A program made the position numbers and the translations under genes. 64,000 bases of DNA. Source: Corynebacterium jeikeium (GTDB taxonomy: Bacteria > Actinomycetota > Actinomycetes > Mycobacteriales > Mycobacteriaceae). Below, piece by piece: positions 8,918 to 17,612 of the stretch. The notes under the pieces were generated by a model, which worked only from the letters and a program-made list of their open reading frames with translations, did not search any database and was not told the origin of the DNA. Each line of letters opens with the position of its first letter. The first letter of the stretch is position 1. The stretch is from contig NZ_JFCQ01000012.1 of NCBI RefSeq assembly GCF_000738265.1, forward strand, positions 1 to 64,000. The letters are read 5' to 3'.

Positions 8918-10030
8918 CTAGTCACCGTCGAAGAGCCCGACGATCTGCCTGCGCTGCAGCTCACGGCGGTTGTATGTAGCTTCGCGCACCGATTCGTCGG
9001 TATCGAAGCTCGATCCGAGCGCCCCGCCGAGGGTACCTAGGGACGCCGCGAACCACGCCAACGTCAGATAATCCACCGGCGTGATGTCCGCATTGACCCG
9101 GCTTTCGAAGAAGGGAACCGGCACGACGGCGGCACTGACCAGCAGCATCGTGAGGTAAATCAGGATATAAACCCCAGTCGCGGAGATCAGCACCGTACCG
9201 GTGGTGGCCAAGTTATCCATCCGCGCACGCCACCATGCGGCACTATCCGCGGCGGGCTGGGCAGCGCCACCAGTGGCTACATTCACCGTAGTGGGTTCCG
9301 GGTTGCGGCTATACGCCCCGTTCCACAGGCCGTTTTTGTAGATCAGCCAGAAGGTCAACAGGGTGATCGACAGGATGGTGATCATGATCTGCCGCCAGGA
9401 GCTGATCAGGTAGGACATCTCCCACACCGAACCGTAGAAGATGCCGAAGCCACCGGTGGCCACGCCCGTGGCTAGGCAGCTGGACAGCACCCTTATGAGT
9501 TGCCCGGGGCGGTTGCCGCGGATCATTCCCAGCAGCAGGCGTAGGGTTCGGCCGCGGCCTTCCAGCACGCGGGTCGTATCGGCCTCCACGTCGCCGCCTT
9601 CGATGTCGTCCACGCCTTTTTCGCGCTGCCCGGCTCCGGCGGGTTTGCCGCAGACCAGGCGCGATAATTCTTGGCGCAGGCCCTCTTTGGCCCGCAGCAG
9701 CCCGAAGGCCGGCAGGCACAGCATGGTGGCCCGGCCATGTTCGACGGTCTGGCTAATGACCGGTCGTCGGGTGGTAAGGGGCAGGTCAGTGACGTACACC
9801 AGCCGATCCCAGCCGTAGTCGCGCAAAATACCGGGGGCGGAATCGGCCAGGCGAACGTTGCCGAACTCATCCATGGGTAGCGTTCCGGTGCGGAATTCGA
9901 GGATCGGCTTGTCCCCGGAAACGTGCTTCTGTGAGACCTCGTCTAGCTCCTTGAGCAGCGCTCGCACGCGCACCGCGGGCAGGCCACGGTCTGCCAGCAG
10001 GCCAATCTTCTCAGGCAATCGTTGCACCAA
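8918..10030 (-). CDS. Conserved membrane protein, four TM segments
   Basis: Function unknown. The 370-residue product has a soluble N-terminal half (about 1-170) and four predicted membrane helices at about 178-203, 213-232, 277-303 and 320-340, followed by a charged C-terminal tail (ESVREATYNRRELQRR). The N-terminal half contains YGWDRLVYVTDLPLTTRRPV, which suggests a soluble, possibly nucleotide- or ligand-binding fold that I cannot name. It lies between ramB and lpd; as I recall, a membrane-protein gene also sits in this place in C. glutamicum. The gap to lpd is 63 bp, so it may be co-transcribed with lpd. Confidence 0.75.
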   Translation of the reverse strand: MVQRLPEKIGLLADRGLPAVRVRALLKELDEVSQKHVSGDKPILEFRTGTLPMDEFGNVRLADSAPGILRDYGWDRLVYVTDLPLTTRRPVISQTVEHGRATMLCLPAFGLLRAKEGLRQELSRLVCGKPAGAGQREKGVDDIEGGDVEADTTRVLEGRGRTLRLLLGMIRGNRPGQLIRVLSSCLATGVATGGFGIFYGSVWEMSYLISSWRQIMITILSITLLTFWLIYKNGLWNGAYSRNPEPTTVNVATGGAAQPAADSAAWWRARMDNLATTGTVLISATGVYILIYLTMLLVSAAVVPVPFFESRVNADITPVDYLTLAWFAASLGTLGGALGSSFDTDESVREATYNRRELQRRQIVGLFDGD

Positions 10031-10093
10031 TCATGGCGGTGAGATGACGACATACGCCCGACCCCGCCGAAAGGAGCCGGGCGCTACAACCTT

Positions 10094-11524
10094 TTACAGG
10101 TTGATCATGTGCCCGCCGGCGATGCCGTGGGCGGCTTCCTTCATGGCCTCCGACAGGGTCGGGTGCGTGTGGACGTTGCGGGAGATCTCTTCGGCCGTCA
10201 GGTCGAAGCGCTGCGCCAGGGTCAGCTCCGGCAGCAGCTCGGACACGTCCGGGCCGACCATGTGGGCGCCCAGCAGTTCGCCGTACTCTGCGTCTGCCAC
10301 CAGCTTCACAAAGCCCACTGCGTGGCCCAGGCCCTGGGCCTTGCCGTTTGCGGTGTAGGGGAAGGTGGCGACCTTCACTTCGCGACCTTCTTCCTCTGCC
10401 TTCTTCTTGGCGGCTTCCTCGGTGTAGCCGAAGGATGCAACCTGCGGGGAGCAGAAGGTGGCGCGCGGCATCATCATGTAGTCGCCCAGCAGCTCAGTCT
10501 CTTCGCCGGCGATGATCTCGGCAGCGACCACGCCCTGTGCCTCGGCAACGTGGGCCAGCTGCAGCTTGGCGGTGACGTCACCAATGGCGTAGATGTGCGG
10601 AACACTGGTGCGCATCTCGTCGTCAATGTCGATGGCACCGCGCTCGGTCAGCTTCACGCCGGTGTTCTCCAGGCCATAGCCCTCCACGCGGGGTGCGAAG
10701 CCGATGGAGACCATCACGCGGTCGGCCTTCAGGGTCTCGCTCTTGGAGCCGTCGGCGGACTCGATGTCCACCTCCACGCCCTTGCCTTCGCCCAGGTCAC
10801 GGACGGCGGTGGTCTTGTGGCCGGTCTTCAGGTTTACGCCCAGCTTCTTGTACTGCTTGGCGATTTCCTTGGACACATCCTTGTCCTCGTTCGGCAGAAC
10901 GCGGTCCATGAATTCAACGACGGTGATGTCCACACCGAAGTTGGACAGCACGTAGGCGAACTCCATGCCGATGGCGCCTGCGCCGATGATGACCATGGAG
11001 TCCGGCTTGTTTTCGTCCAGGATCTGCTCTTCGTAGGAGACGATGTTGCCGCCCAACTCCACGCCCGGCAGGGACCTCACAACGGAGCCGGTGGCGATGA
11101 TGCAGTTATCGAAGGTGATGGTCTTGCCTGCATCGTCACCGTCGGAGACCTCGATGGTCTTGTCGTCGACGAAGTTGCCGCGTCCGTGGATTTCCTGAAT
11201 CTTGTTCTTCTTCATCAGGAAGTGGACACCCTTGACGATGTTGCCGGAGACCTTGCGGGAGCGCTGGTGCGCAACCTTGAAGTCCATCGAGATGTTGTCG
11301 CCGGTAATGCCGTAGGTCTTGGCTTCCTTGGTGATGGTGTGCGCAAGTTCGGCGTTGCGGATCAGCGCCTTCGAGGGGATGCAGCCCACGTTGAGGCATA
11401 CGCCACCCCAGTACTGCTTTTCGATAACGGCGGTCTTCAGACCCAACTGGGCGGCACGAATCGCCGCCACGTATCCGCCAGGGCCTGCTCCGAGTACTAC
11501 TACGTCAAAATGTTCTTTAGCCAC
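10094..11524 (-). CDS. lpd: Dihydrolipoamide dehydrogenase
   Basis: The E3 flavoprotein that reoxidises dihydrolipoamide in pyruvate and 2-oxoglutarate dehydrogenase complexes. It has the FAD-binding [17 protein letters not shown] near the N-terminus, the redox-active pair in [13 protein letters not shown], the NAD-binding [16 protein letters not shown], and the catalytic HTHPTLSEA near the C-terminus. I choose GTG 11524 ([12 protein letters not shown], 476 residues), which matches corynebacterial Lpd; an in-frame TTG at 11533 would add three residues. The 496-codon frame on the opposite strand is a shadow. Confidence 0.95.
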   Translation of the reverse strand: MAKEHFDVVVLGAGPGGYVAAIRAAQLGLKTAVIEKQYWGGVCLNVGCIPSKALIRNAELAHTITKEAKTYGITGDNISMDFKVAHQRSRKVSGNIVKGVHFLMKKNKIQEIHGRGNFVDDKTIEVSDGDDAGKTITFDNCIIATGSVVRSLPGVELGGNIVSYEEQILDENKPDSMVIIGAGAIGMEFAYVLSNFGVDITVVEFMDRVLPNEDKDVSKEIAKQYKKLGVNLKTGHKTTAVRDLGEGKGVEVDIESADGSKSETLKADRVMVSIGFAPRVEGYGLENTGVKLTERGAIDIDDEMRTSVPHIYAIGDVTAKLQLAHVAEAQGVVAAEIIAGEETELLGDYMMMPRATFCSPQVASFGYTEEAAKKKAEEEGREVKVATFPYTANGKAQGLGHAVGFVKLVADAEYGELLGAHMVGPDVSELLPELTLAQRFDLTAEEISRNVHTHPTLSEAMKEAAHGIAGGHMINL

Positions 11525-11891
11525 AAGTCCCAAGGGTACTTAATGTTCTTCGCTCGTGTTTGTCGGGCTTGGCTTTGTTCTCTACGGCACTCTTTATGAC
11601 GCCCCACGCCCCAACCAGCGGTCACTCCAGAAAAACTTTTAACTCTAGTAACATTAGACCCACTAGACACATTCATAACACCCCTGTTTGGGTTCCCCGC
11701 GGAAACTTTTCCTTCCTCGGGTTCCTATAACCGCACTAAATTGGGTAAACTCCCCTTTGCCTTAGAGATTCGCTGAGAATTCCTTGAGACTCCTCGGTGA
11801 AGCCTCCCCCGTTCACAATGATCGCTCACGCCTTGGGTTCTTAAAATTCTGACGTTTCCCCAGGTGTGACTCCCACAGAAGGATCAACTTT
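11525..11891. other. Intergenic region between lpd and mycolyltransferase
   Basis: About 370 bp between divergent genes. It is AT-richer than its flanks, carries CTTTATGACGCC at 11593-11603 (one of the dispersed TGACGCC elements) and an imperfect palindrome GGAAACTTTTCC near 11700. I cannot place a convincing promoter, and no ORF longer than a few dozen codons is credible. Confidence 0.5.
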
Positions 11892-13121
11892 ATGAAGCGA
11901 AGCATCGTCCGCACTCTGGCCGCCGTCACGGCAGCGATCGCTCCCTTTGCCACCATTTCTGCTGTCGCACCAGCTGCCCAGGCCGCAAGCGTTTCTGCCG
12001 CACAGAAGGCCGACGGCATTGCTCCGGCAAAGATCAGCCTGAACACCGAGACCCAGGGACTGTCGGAGGACACCACCACCTGGCGCAGCATCATCAAGAA
12101 TTGGAACGACCGAGGCTTCGACAACATCCAGGAAGTTTCTGCATACTCCCCTTCGATGAAGCGCGACATCCCGTTGGTCGTCATCCAGCCGAAGGACAAG
12201 GAAAAGCGCGATAACGCGCCGACCCTGTACATGTTGAACGGCGCAGATGGCGGCCAGGGCATCGCTAACTGGATCCGCCAGACCGACATCGTCACCTACT
12301 ACGGCGGCAACAGCGATCCTTCCAAGGGCACCGTCAGCCCGGGCATCGGTGCGAACATCGTGATCCCGATGACCGGTGCGTACTCCTACTACACCGACTG
12401 GGTCACCGAGCCGAACACTCAAGAGATCAAGGGTCCGCAGAAGTGGGAGACGTTCCTTACCCGCGAACTGCCACAGGCCATTGAGCCGGCTCTGAAGGCT
12501 AACGACAAGCGCGCTATCGCCGGCATGTCCATGACCGGCACGACCTCTCTGCTGTACGCCCAGCACCACCCGGGCTTCTACGACTCCGTCGGCTCCTTCT
12601 CCGGCTGTGCAGCAACCACCACCGGCCTGACCCCGAAGTTCATCGACCTGGTTCTGAACCGCGGCGGCACGGACTTCACCAAGATGTGGGGCCCAGTAGA
12701 CGGTGAGGTTGCCCGCAACAACGATGCTCTGATCAACGCTGAGAAGCTGCGTGGCCAAAAGAACATCTACGTTTCCACCAGCTCCGGCTTCCCGGGCGAG
12801 CACGATATGCCGTGGTCCGAGCGCGTGAATGGCCAGCTGTCCTCCGCAGCTCCAGTCATCTTCGAGGGTGCTGTTATCGAGGGCGCCACCAACGCCTGCA
12901 CCCGCGACCTGGCCCGCAAGACCAACGCGCTGGGCATCCCGGTGAAATACAACTTCCGCCCGGCAGGCACGCACCAGTGGGGCTACTGGCAGGACGACCT
13001 GCGTGGCTACTGGAATGACCTGGTTAACGGCCTGGGTACCGGTGCCGAGCGTCCGAAGCTGCAGCCGACCAAGCCGATCTCTCCGGAAGACTACTGGGCA
13101 GGCTCCACCTCGGGCTCCTAA
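11892..13121 (+). CDS. Mycolyltransferase (antigen 85 / Cmt family)
   Basis: An exported esterase that transfers mycolic acids from trehalose monomycolate to trehalose or arabinogalactan in the cell envelope. It has a signal peptide (MKRSIVRTLAAVTAAIAPF, cleavage after AQA at about 31) and an alpha/beta hydrolase fold; the nucleophile is Ser213 in GMSMTG and the catalytic His is probably His361 in THQWGYW. WVTEP and LNGADGG are typical of the family. At 409 residues it lacks the extra C-terminal LGFP repeats of Cmt1-type enzymes. It has its own upstream region and terminator. Which Cmt paralogue this is cannot be told from this sequence alone. Confidence 0.92.
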   Translation: MKRSIVRTLAAVTAAIAPFATISAVAPAAQAASVSAAQKADGIAPAKISLNTETQGLSEDTTTWRSIIKNWNDRGFDNIQEVSAYSPSMKRDIPLVVIQPKDKEKRDNAPTLYMLNGADGGQGIANWIRQTDIVTYYGGNSDPSKGTVSPGIGANIVIPMTGAYSYYTDWVTEPNTQEIKGPQKWETFLTRELPQAIEPALKANDKRAIAGMSMTGTTSLLYAQHHPGFYDSVGSFSGCAATTTGLTPKFIDLVLNRGGTDFTKMWGPVDGEVARNNDALINAEKLRGQKNIYVSTSSGFPGEHDMPWSERVNGQLSSAAPVIFEGAVIEGATNACTRDLARKTNALGIPVKYNFRPAGTHQWGYWQDDLRGYWNDLVNGLGTGAERPKLQPTKPISPEDYWAGSTSGS

Positions 13122-13172
13122 AAGAAGTTCCGACTAGCGCCTGCGATCACTTGCAATAGCTAAAGACCACTT

Positions 13173-13209
13173 CCCCCGCCACTGAGAGCACCTCCGTGGC
13201 GGGGGTTGT
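13173..13209 (+). terminator. Terminator after mycolyltransferase gene
   Basis: CCCCCGCCAC (13173-13182) pairs with GTGGCGGGGG (13196-13205) around a 13-base loop, followed by TTGTCC. A perfect 10-bp GC-rich stem. Confidence 0.75.
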
Positions 13210-13235
13210 CCTATGCAGATAGTAATGTGCCATTC

Positions 13236-14816
13236 ATGAAACGAACCGAACCTCAGCCTCGACCGTTCCGTAGCACCCCCATCGCCGGAGCCCGGGATGC
13301 CTACACGGGTGTGGACTTCAACCTCGGGTTCCACGTGCTGAGCTACGACCTGCAGCTGGACTACGACGTTGAACCCAACCACCTGCGTGGTGTGGCTCGC
13401 CTGGCGGTAGAAAACTACCGGCCGTTGAAGACGATGACGTTGGACCTGGCCAGCAACCTGGCGGTCAACCGGGTGGAAGTCTCCGGCCACGGGGTGGCAG
13501 CCACCAACGGGGCAATCAAGATCCGTCGGTTCCGCCACAACGGCAACAAGCTGACGATCACCTTCGTGGAGGAAGTCGCAGAGGATCAATCCTTTGACCT
13601 GACCATCAAGTACGGTGGCTTCCCGCGCCCGCTGCGCTCCAAGTGGGGCGAGGTCGGCTGGGAAGAAACCGATAACGGCGCCCTGGTTGCAGGCCAGCCC
13701 AACGGCGCCCCCAGCTGGTTCCCCTGCGACGATACGCCGGACGAAAAGGCAACGTTCCGCATTGCCATCACCGCCCACCGGGACGTCACCGCCATCGCTC
13801 ACGGCACCCTGGTGGAGCAATTCAACAAGGGCAACAACACCACGCGGGTATTCGAAACCAACTACCCCATGGCCACTTACCTGGCTGCGGTGTACGTGGG
13901 CTCCTACCAGCGGGTGGATTTCCGCAGCGCAGAGCTGGGCCGCAAAACCGTGCCGGTTTTCGGATGGCTACCCCAGGGAACCGAACACGCCAAGCGGGTA
14001 CGCGAACTGGTCAACGAGGACTTCGGCCAGCAGACGGAGATGGTCGAGGTCTACTCGGAGCTCTTCGGCACCTACCCCTTCCCGGAGTACTCCGTGGTGG
14101 TCACGGACGAGGAGATGGAGATCCCCCTCGAAGCCCAGGGAATGAGCATGTTCGGCTGCAACCACGCCGACGGCAAGCACACGTGGGAGCGCCTGATCGC
14201 CCACGAGTTGTCCCACCAGTGGTTCGGCAACTCTGTGGGCCTTGTCGAGTGGCGGGATATTTGGCTGAACGAGGGCTTCGCCTGCTACTCCGAGTGGCTG
14301 TGGTTTGAAAAGTCGCAGGGCATCCCCGCCGCCCACCATGCGTGGGCACACCACCAGGCACTCGCAGACAAGCCACAGGACATTCTGCTGATCGACCCCG
14401 GTGCCGACGACATGTTCGACGACCGGCTCTACAAGCGCGGAGCCGTCACCGTACACGCCCTGCGCGTGCTGCTGGGCGACGACGCCTTCTTCGACATGGT
14501 CAAGCGCTGGACCACCCAGCACCGCATGGGCTTGGTGGAAACCCGCGACCTGGAAAACCTGGCAAACACCGTCGCCGAGGAAAACGGTGTGGCCCGAAGT
14601 GAGGTGCAGGGGCTTTTCGACCGCTGGTTGCGTCATGAAGAACTGCCCGACTTCCCCGGCGGCGAGGGCACCGAGCTCAGCAGCGAACAGCTCCGTGCCC
14701 TCCCCGCAGGCCCGGCGGCGGAGATGGTCGATGCTTCCGGACCCGCGCGCGCAGTGGATGCATTGAAGCGCGTTGGACAGAAGCTCGGCGAGCTCGGCGA
14801 CAGGCTGCAGGACTAA
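13236..14816 (+). CDS. M1 family zinc aminopeptidase
   Basis: A cytosolic-type metallopeptidase that removes N-terminal residues from peptides. The zinc site is HELSH at residues 323-327 with the third ligand Glu346 in WLNEGFACYSEW, and the exopeptidase motif appears as EAQGMSMFG. At 526 residues it has the N-terminal beta and catalytic domains but lacks the large C-terminal helical domain of full-length M1 enzymes, as in other short actinobacterial members. I chose ATG 13236; TAATGT at 13223-13228 ends 7 nt upstream, so a leaderless transcript is likely. An upstream in-frame TTG (13206) overlaps the terminator hairpin and is unlikely. Confidence 0.92.
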   Translation: MKRTEPQPRPFRSTPIAGARDAYTGVDFNLGFHVLSYDLQLDYDVEPNHLRGVARLAVENYRPLKTMTLDLASNLAVNRVEVSGHGVAATNGAIKIRRFRHNGNKLTITFVEEVAEDQSFDLTIKYGGFPRPLRSKWGEVGWEETDNGALVAGQPNGAPSWFPCDDTPDEKATFRIAITAHRDVTAIAHGTLVEQFNKGNNTTRVFETNYPMATYLAAVYVGSYQRVDFRSAELGRKTVPVFGWLPQGTEHAKRVRELVNEDFGQQTEMVEVYSELFGTYPFPEYSVVVTDEEMEIPLEAQGMSMFGCNHADGKHTWERLIAHELSHQWFGNSVGLVEWRDIWLNEGFACYSEWLWFEKSQGIPAAHHAWAHHQALADKPQDILLIDPGADDMFDDRLYKRGAVTVHALRVLLGDDAFFDMVKRWTTQHRMGLVETRDLENLANTVAEENGVARSEVQGLFDRWLRHEELPDFPGGEGTELSSEQLRALPAGPAAEMVDASGPARAVDALKRVGQKLGELGDRLQD

Positions 14817-14845
14817 CCCCGGGTCTCACCCAAGAAGGTTCACCG

Positions 14846-16141
14846 ATGCGCGCCATTTCGCTCGCCACCGTATTCGTGGCAATAGCCGGCTACCTGGTCA
14901 TTTGGGTGGCCAACAAGGGGCTCAGCACGGCCGGGTACGAAGACTTCATGGTCTACTGGTCGCTGTTCTTCGCGATGACGGGCGTGCTGGACGGGTTGAT
15001 GCAGGAAACCACTCGCGCGGTTTCCACCCGGCGTGCACAGCCGACAACAACTCGGACGGCGACCCGAAAGGCAAAGCGAACGGCGAAACGAAATCCGACG
15101 GAGCAGACTCCCCGCCCCTTCGCCCTCACGGGCTACATCGCCGTGGCCGTGGGTGTGCTTGCTCTGGCCACCGGACCGCTATGGATCGGGGAACTCGTGC
15201 CTAGCCAGACAGGGTGGGGCCTACTCCTTTTGGCGGTCGGTCTGGCTTGCTATACCTTCCAGGCGACGGTCTGCGGATTACTGTCCGCCAACCACTCGTG
15301 GCCTAGTTTCGCCTGGTTGATGGCCATCGATTCGGGCGTGCGGCTGGCGCTGGCCGTCGTCGCGTGGGCCCTGGGGTGGCAGCTGCTGGCCTACCTGTTT
15401 GTCACTGTCATCGGCGCGGCCACGTGGTTGCTGATCCTGGCGTGCTCGCGCTCTGCGCGGGCTACTCTGCGCGATCGGGCGGATGTGGCTGCGCGTCCTT
15501 TCCTCTCGCGCACGCTCAAGGCAATGGTCGCCTCGGGAGCAAACGCGGTGATGATCACCGGCTTCAGCGTGCTGCTGCGCTACACCTCCGGGGAGGAGGT
15601 TGGCCCCGGCGCGCTTGCTGCCACTATCACGGCCATTACGCTCACGCGCGCGCCGATCCTGGTGCCTCTCCAGCGTTTCCAACCCGCGCTGATCGTGCAT
15701 TTCACGAAGCATCGCGAGCGAGTTCTGCGCGCCGCTGCCCTTCCCATCACCGCGGTGGGTGCCGTCGCAGCCATCGGAGGTGTTGCCGCCTTCTTCCTCG
15801 CCGCGCCACTGATGGGGCTATTTTTTGACGCCGCCGTGATCTCCTCCCCCTCCACCCTCGGGTGGCTCACACTGGTCTCCGGGGCGACGGCCATCCTGAT
15901 GATCAGTGGGTCGGCTGCACTCGCCGCGGATCGCCACAACCTCTACACCGCCGGGTGGCTGATCGCGATTGCACTGTCGACAGCGGTGCTGATGCTGGAC
16001 TTCTCCCCCGATACGCGCGCGATCTTGGCGCTGGCGATCGGCCCGAGTGTCGGTGCTGCGGTGCAGCTCGGCGTGCTTGCGCTTGCAGCTGCAGAAGGGA
16101 AACCGAAAGCTAGTTCCCCGGCTCCTGCGGGACTGGAATGA
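14846..16141 (+). CDS. Wzx-like polysaccharide flippase / MOP transporter
   Basis: An integral membrane protein of 431 residues with about 11-12 hydrophobic segments and the general pattern of polysaccharide-export (MOP superfamily) proteins. A hydrophilic, basic loop between the second and third segments (about residues 60-90, TTTRTATRKAKRTAKRNP) is unusual and probably cytoplasmic. It starts 29 bp after the aminopeptidase stop, behind AAGAAGG, and is probably co-transcribed. Substrate unknown; export of a lipid-linked glycan is inference. The last 32 bp overlap the convergent MFS gene. Confidence 0.7.
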   Translation: MRAISLATVFVAIAGYLVIWVANKGLSTAGYEDFMVYWSLFFAMTGVLDGLMQETTRAVSTRRAQPTTTRTATRKAKRTAKRNPTEQTPRPFALTGYIAVAVGVLALATGPLWIGELVPSQTGWGLLLLAVGLACYTFQATVCGLLSANHSWPSFAWLMAIDSGVRLALAVVAWALGWQLLAYLFVTVIGAATWLLILACSRSARATLRDRADVAARPFLSRTLKAMVASGANAVMITGFSVLLRYTSGEEVGPGALAATITAITLTRAPILVPLQRFQPALIVHFTKHRERVLRAAALPITAVGAVAAIGGVAAFFLAAPLMGLFFDAAVISSPSTLGWLTLVSGATAILMISGSAALAADRHNLYTAGWLIAIALSTAVLMLDFSPDTRAILALAIGPSVGAAVQLGVLALAAAEGKPKASSPAPAGLE

Positions 16142-17477
16142 ACTTCTTGGAAGTCAGCGTCACCACGATAAGACCAATGAGGGCAACCACCGCACCGAAG
16201 CCCAACATCTCGGTGTAGGTGAACCAGTCCTTCAAACGCGACAGGATCATCGGGAAGAAGAAACCGATGTAGGTGATCGTGTAGAAGAAGGCGGTCAAGC
16301 CACCCAGATCGTCGGCGCTAGCGATGCGCTGAACCTCCGTGAGGCCAGAGATCAGGCACACACCGTAGCCGGTGCCAAGGATGAGGCCGACGACGACCGT
16401 GCCAACCAGCGATCCCACGTGGGCAGTCCAGGCGGCCACCACCATGCCGATGATCACCAGTACCAGGCCGATCTGCTGGGCCTGAGAGTTATTCGGGTTG
16501 ATGTACTTACTGGAGACCTGCTGAATACCGAAGCCACAGGCCAGGGCGACAGCAGTAATACCGGCAGAGAAGGCGATGGGATAAGAGACCTCGTCCTGCG
16601 CCAGGCTAGGCATAATCGCGTAGGCAACACCAGCGCAGCCGAAGACCCACGGGGCGATCGGGATCACGGCAGTCAGGAAACGCGGGTGCCGGAGGGAGGG
16701 GACGTTGAGGTCCGACCAGAAAGAGCCCTTGACCTTGAGGTGCGCGTTCTGGCGGGTCTCTGGGACTCCGAGGATGCCGACCATCGACAGGGCACACAGC
16801 AAGATACTGAGGATATAAGGGGTCTGGCCCGGGGCAGGCCCCCACTCCGCAAGCACGCCCGCAAACGCCGCACCCACGGCAAAGCCCAAGGTCAGGGACA
16901 TCGTCGCACGGCGGGCACCGGCGCCCTCTTGAGCGTTGGGATCGAACGACGGTGTGGACAGCTCCTTGATCCAAGCTCCACCGGCGGTCATCACCATGCC
17001 AACGGCGAAGCCGCTGAGGAGTCGGCCGGTAAAGATCAGCGGTTCATTCATCTCGCCCGCTGCGATGAGGACACTGCCGACCAAGCTGATGATCGGGGCG
17101 GGCAGCATGACGATCCGGCGACCGTAGCGGTCCGATAGCGGGCCACACAGTAACAGACCCGCAGCAATCCCGGCTGCATAACAAGCCAGGAGGGCATCGA
17201 CAAAGACGGAACCAAAGACGTTCTCGCCCCGGTAAAACACCATCATCGGGGTGAACTCGTTGCCCGCATAGGCCACCGCCAACACGGCGAAAGCCACCAG
17301 CATCCAGTACTTCTTCTCCGCGCGGCTTGCAGCCCCGCGCGTGGAGGGGGCAACCCTGCGACTGCGCAACTCACGATCTTGTACAGCGCCGTCTTGCAGG
17401 GCGCCACTCTGCGCTGCGCTGTTCTGCACAGCGCCGCTCACTCCCCGGTGGTTTTCGTCAATTGTGCCCTCAGTCAT
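16110..17477 (-). CDS. MFS transporter
   Basis: A 455-residue major facilitator with 12 predicted membrane segments. The loop between segments 2 and 3 has the MFS signature GPLSDRYGRRIVMLP, and GRLLSGFAVG follows. The length and form fit the drug/aromatic-acid permeases, but the substrate cannot be assigned. I prefer ATG 17477 (MTEGTIDENH) to the GTG 33 bp upstream because TAGGCT lies 7-8 nt before it. Residues 1-60 are hydrophilic with AVQNSAAQSGALQDGAVQD, an imperfect short repeat. Its 3' end overlaps the flippase gene in convergent orientation. Confidence 0.85.
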   Translation of the reverse strand: MTEGTIDENHRGVSGAVQNSAAQSGALQDGAVQDRELRSRRVAPSTRGAASRAEKKYWMLVAFAVLAVAYAGNEFTPMMVFYRGENVFGSVFVDALLACYAAGIAAGLLLCGPLSDRYGRRIVMLPAPIISLVGSVLIAAGEMNEPLIFTGRLLSGFAVGMVMTAGGAWIKELSTPSFDPNAQEGAGARRATMSLTLGFAVGAAFAGVLAEWGPAPGQTPYILSILLCALSMVGILGVPETRQNAHLKVKGSFWSDLNVPSLRHPRFLTAVIPIAPWVFGCAGVAYAIMPSLAQDEVSYPIAFSAGITAVALACGFGIQQVSSKYINPNNSQAQQIGLVLVIIGMVVAAWTAHVGSLVGTVVVGLILGTGYGVCLISGLTEVQRIASADDLGGLTAFFYTITYIGFFFPMILSRLKDWFTYTEMLGFGAVVALIGLIVVTLTSKKFIPVPQEPGN

Positions 17478-17575
17478 AGGGGCAAGCCTAGTCACCTGCT
17501 CGACGGCCACAAATGCAACACCGAGGTCGGAGCGTTGGTCGCGACAATTTAGACATGTAATTATTAGTAAATCTT

Positions 17576-17591
17576 AGAGATATAGGTCACA
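17576..17591. promoter_or_regulatory. GlxR-like site at acyl-CoA dehydrogenase promoter
   Basis: The reverse complement TGTGACCTATATCTCT matches TGTGANNTANNTCACA at 10 of 12 defined positions. It ends 8 bp before the probable -10 TATCCT (17600-17605) and so covers the -35 zone; repression by cAMP-GlxR is the natural reading. Confidence 0.55.
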
Positions 17592-17612
17592 CACTTGCGT
17601 ATCCTTAACTTC

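Noticed and set aside
10109..11599. Plus-strand open frame of 496 codons over lpd
   Set aside because: Antisense to a clear dihydrolipoamide dehydrogenase.
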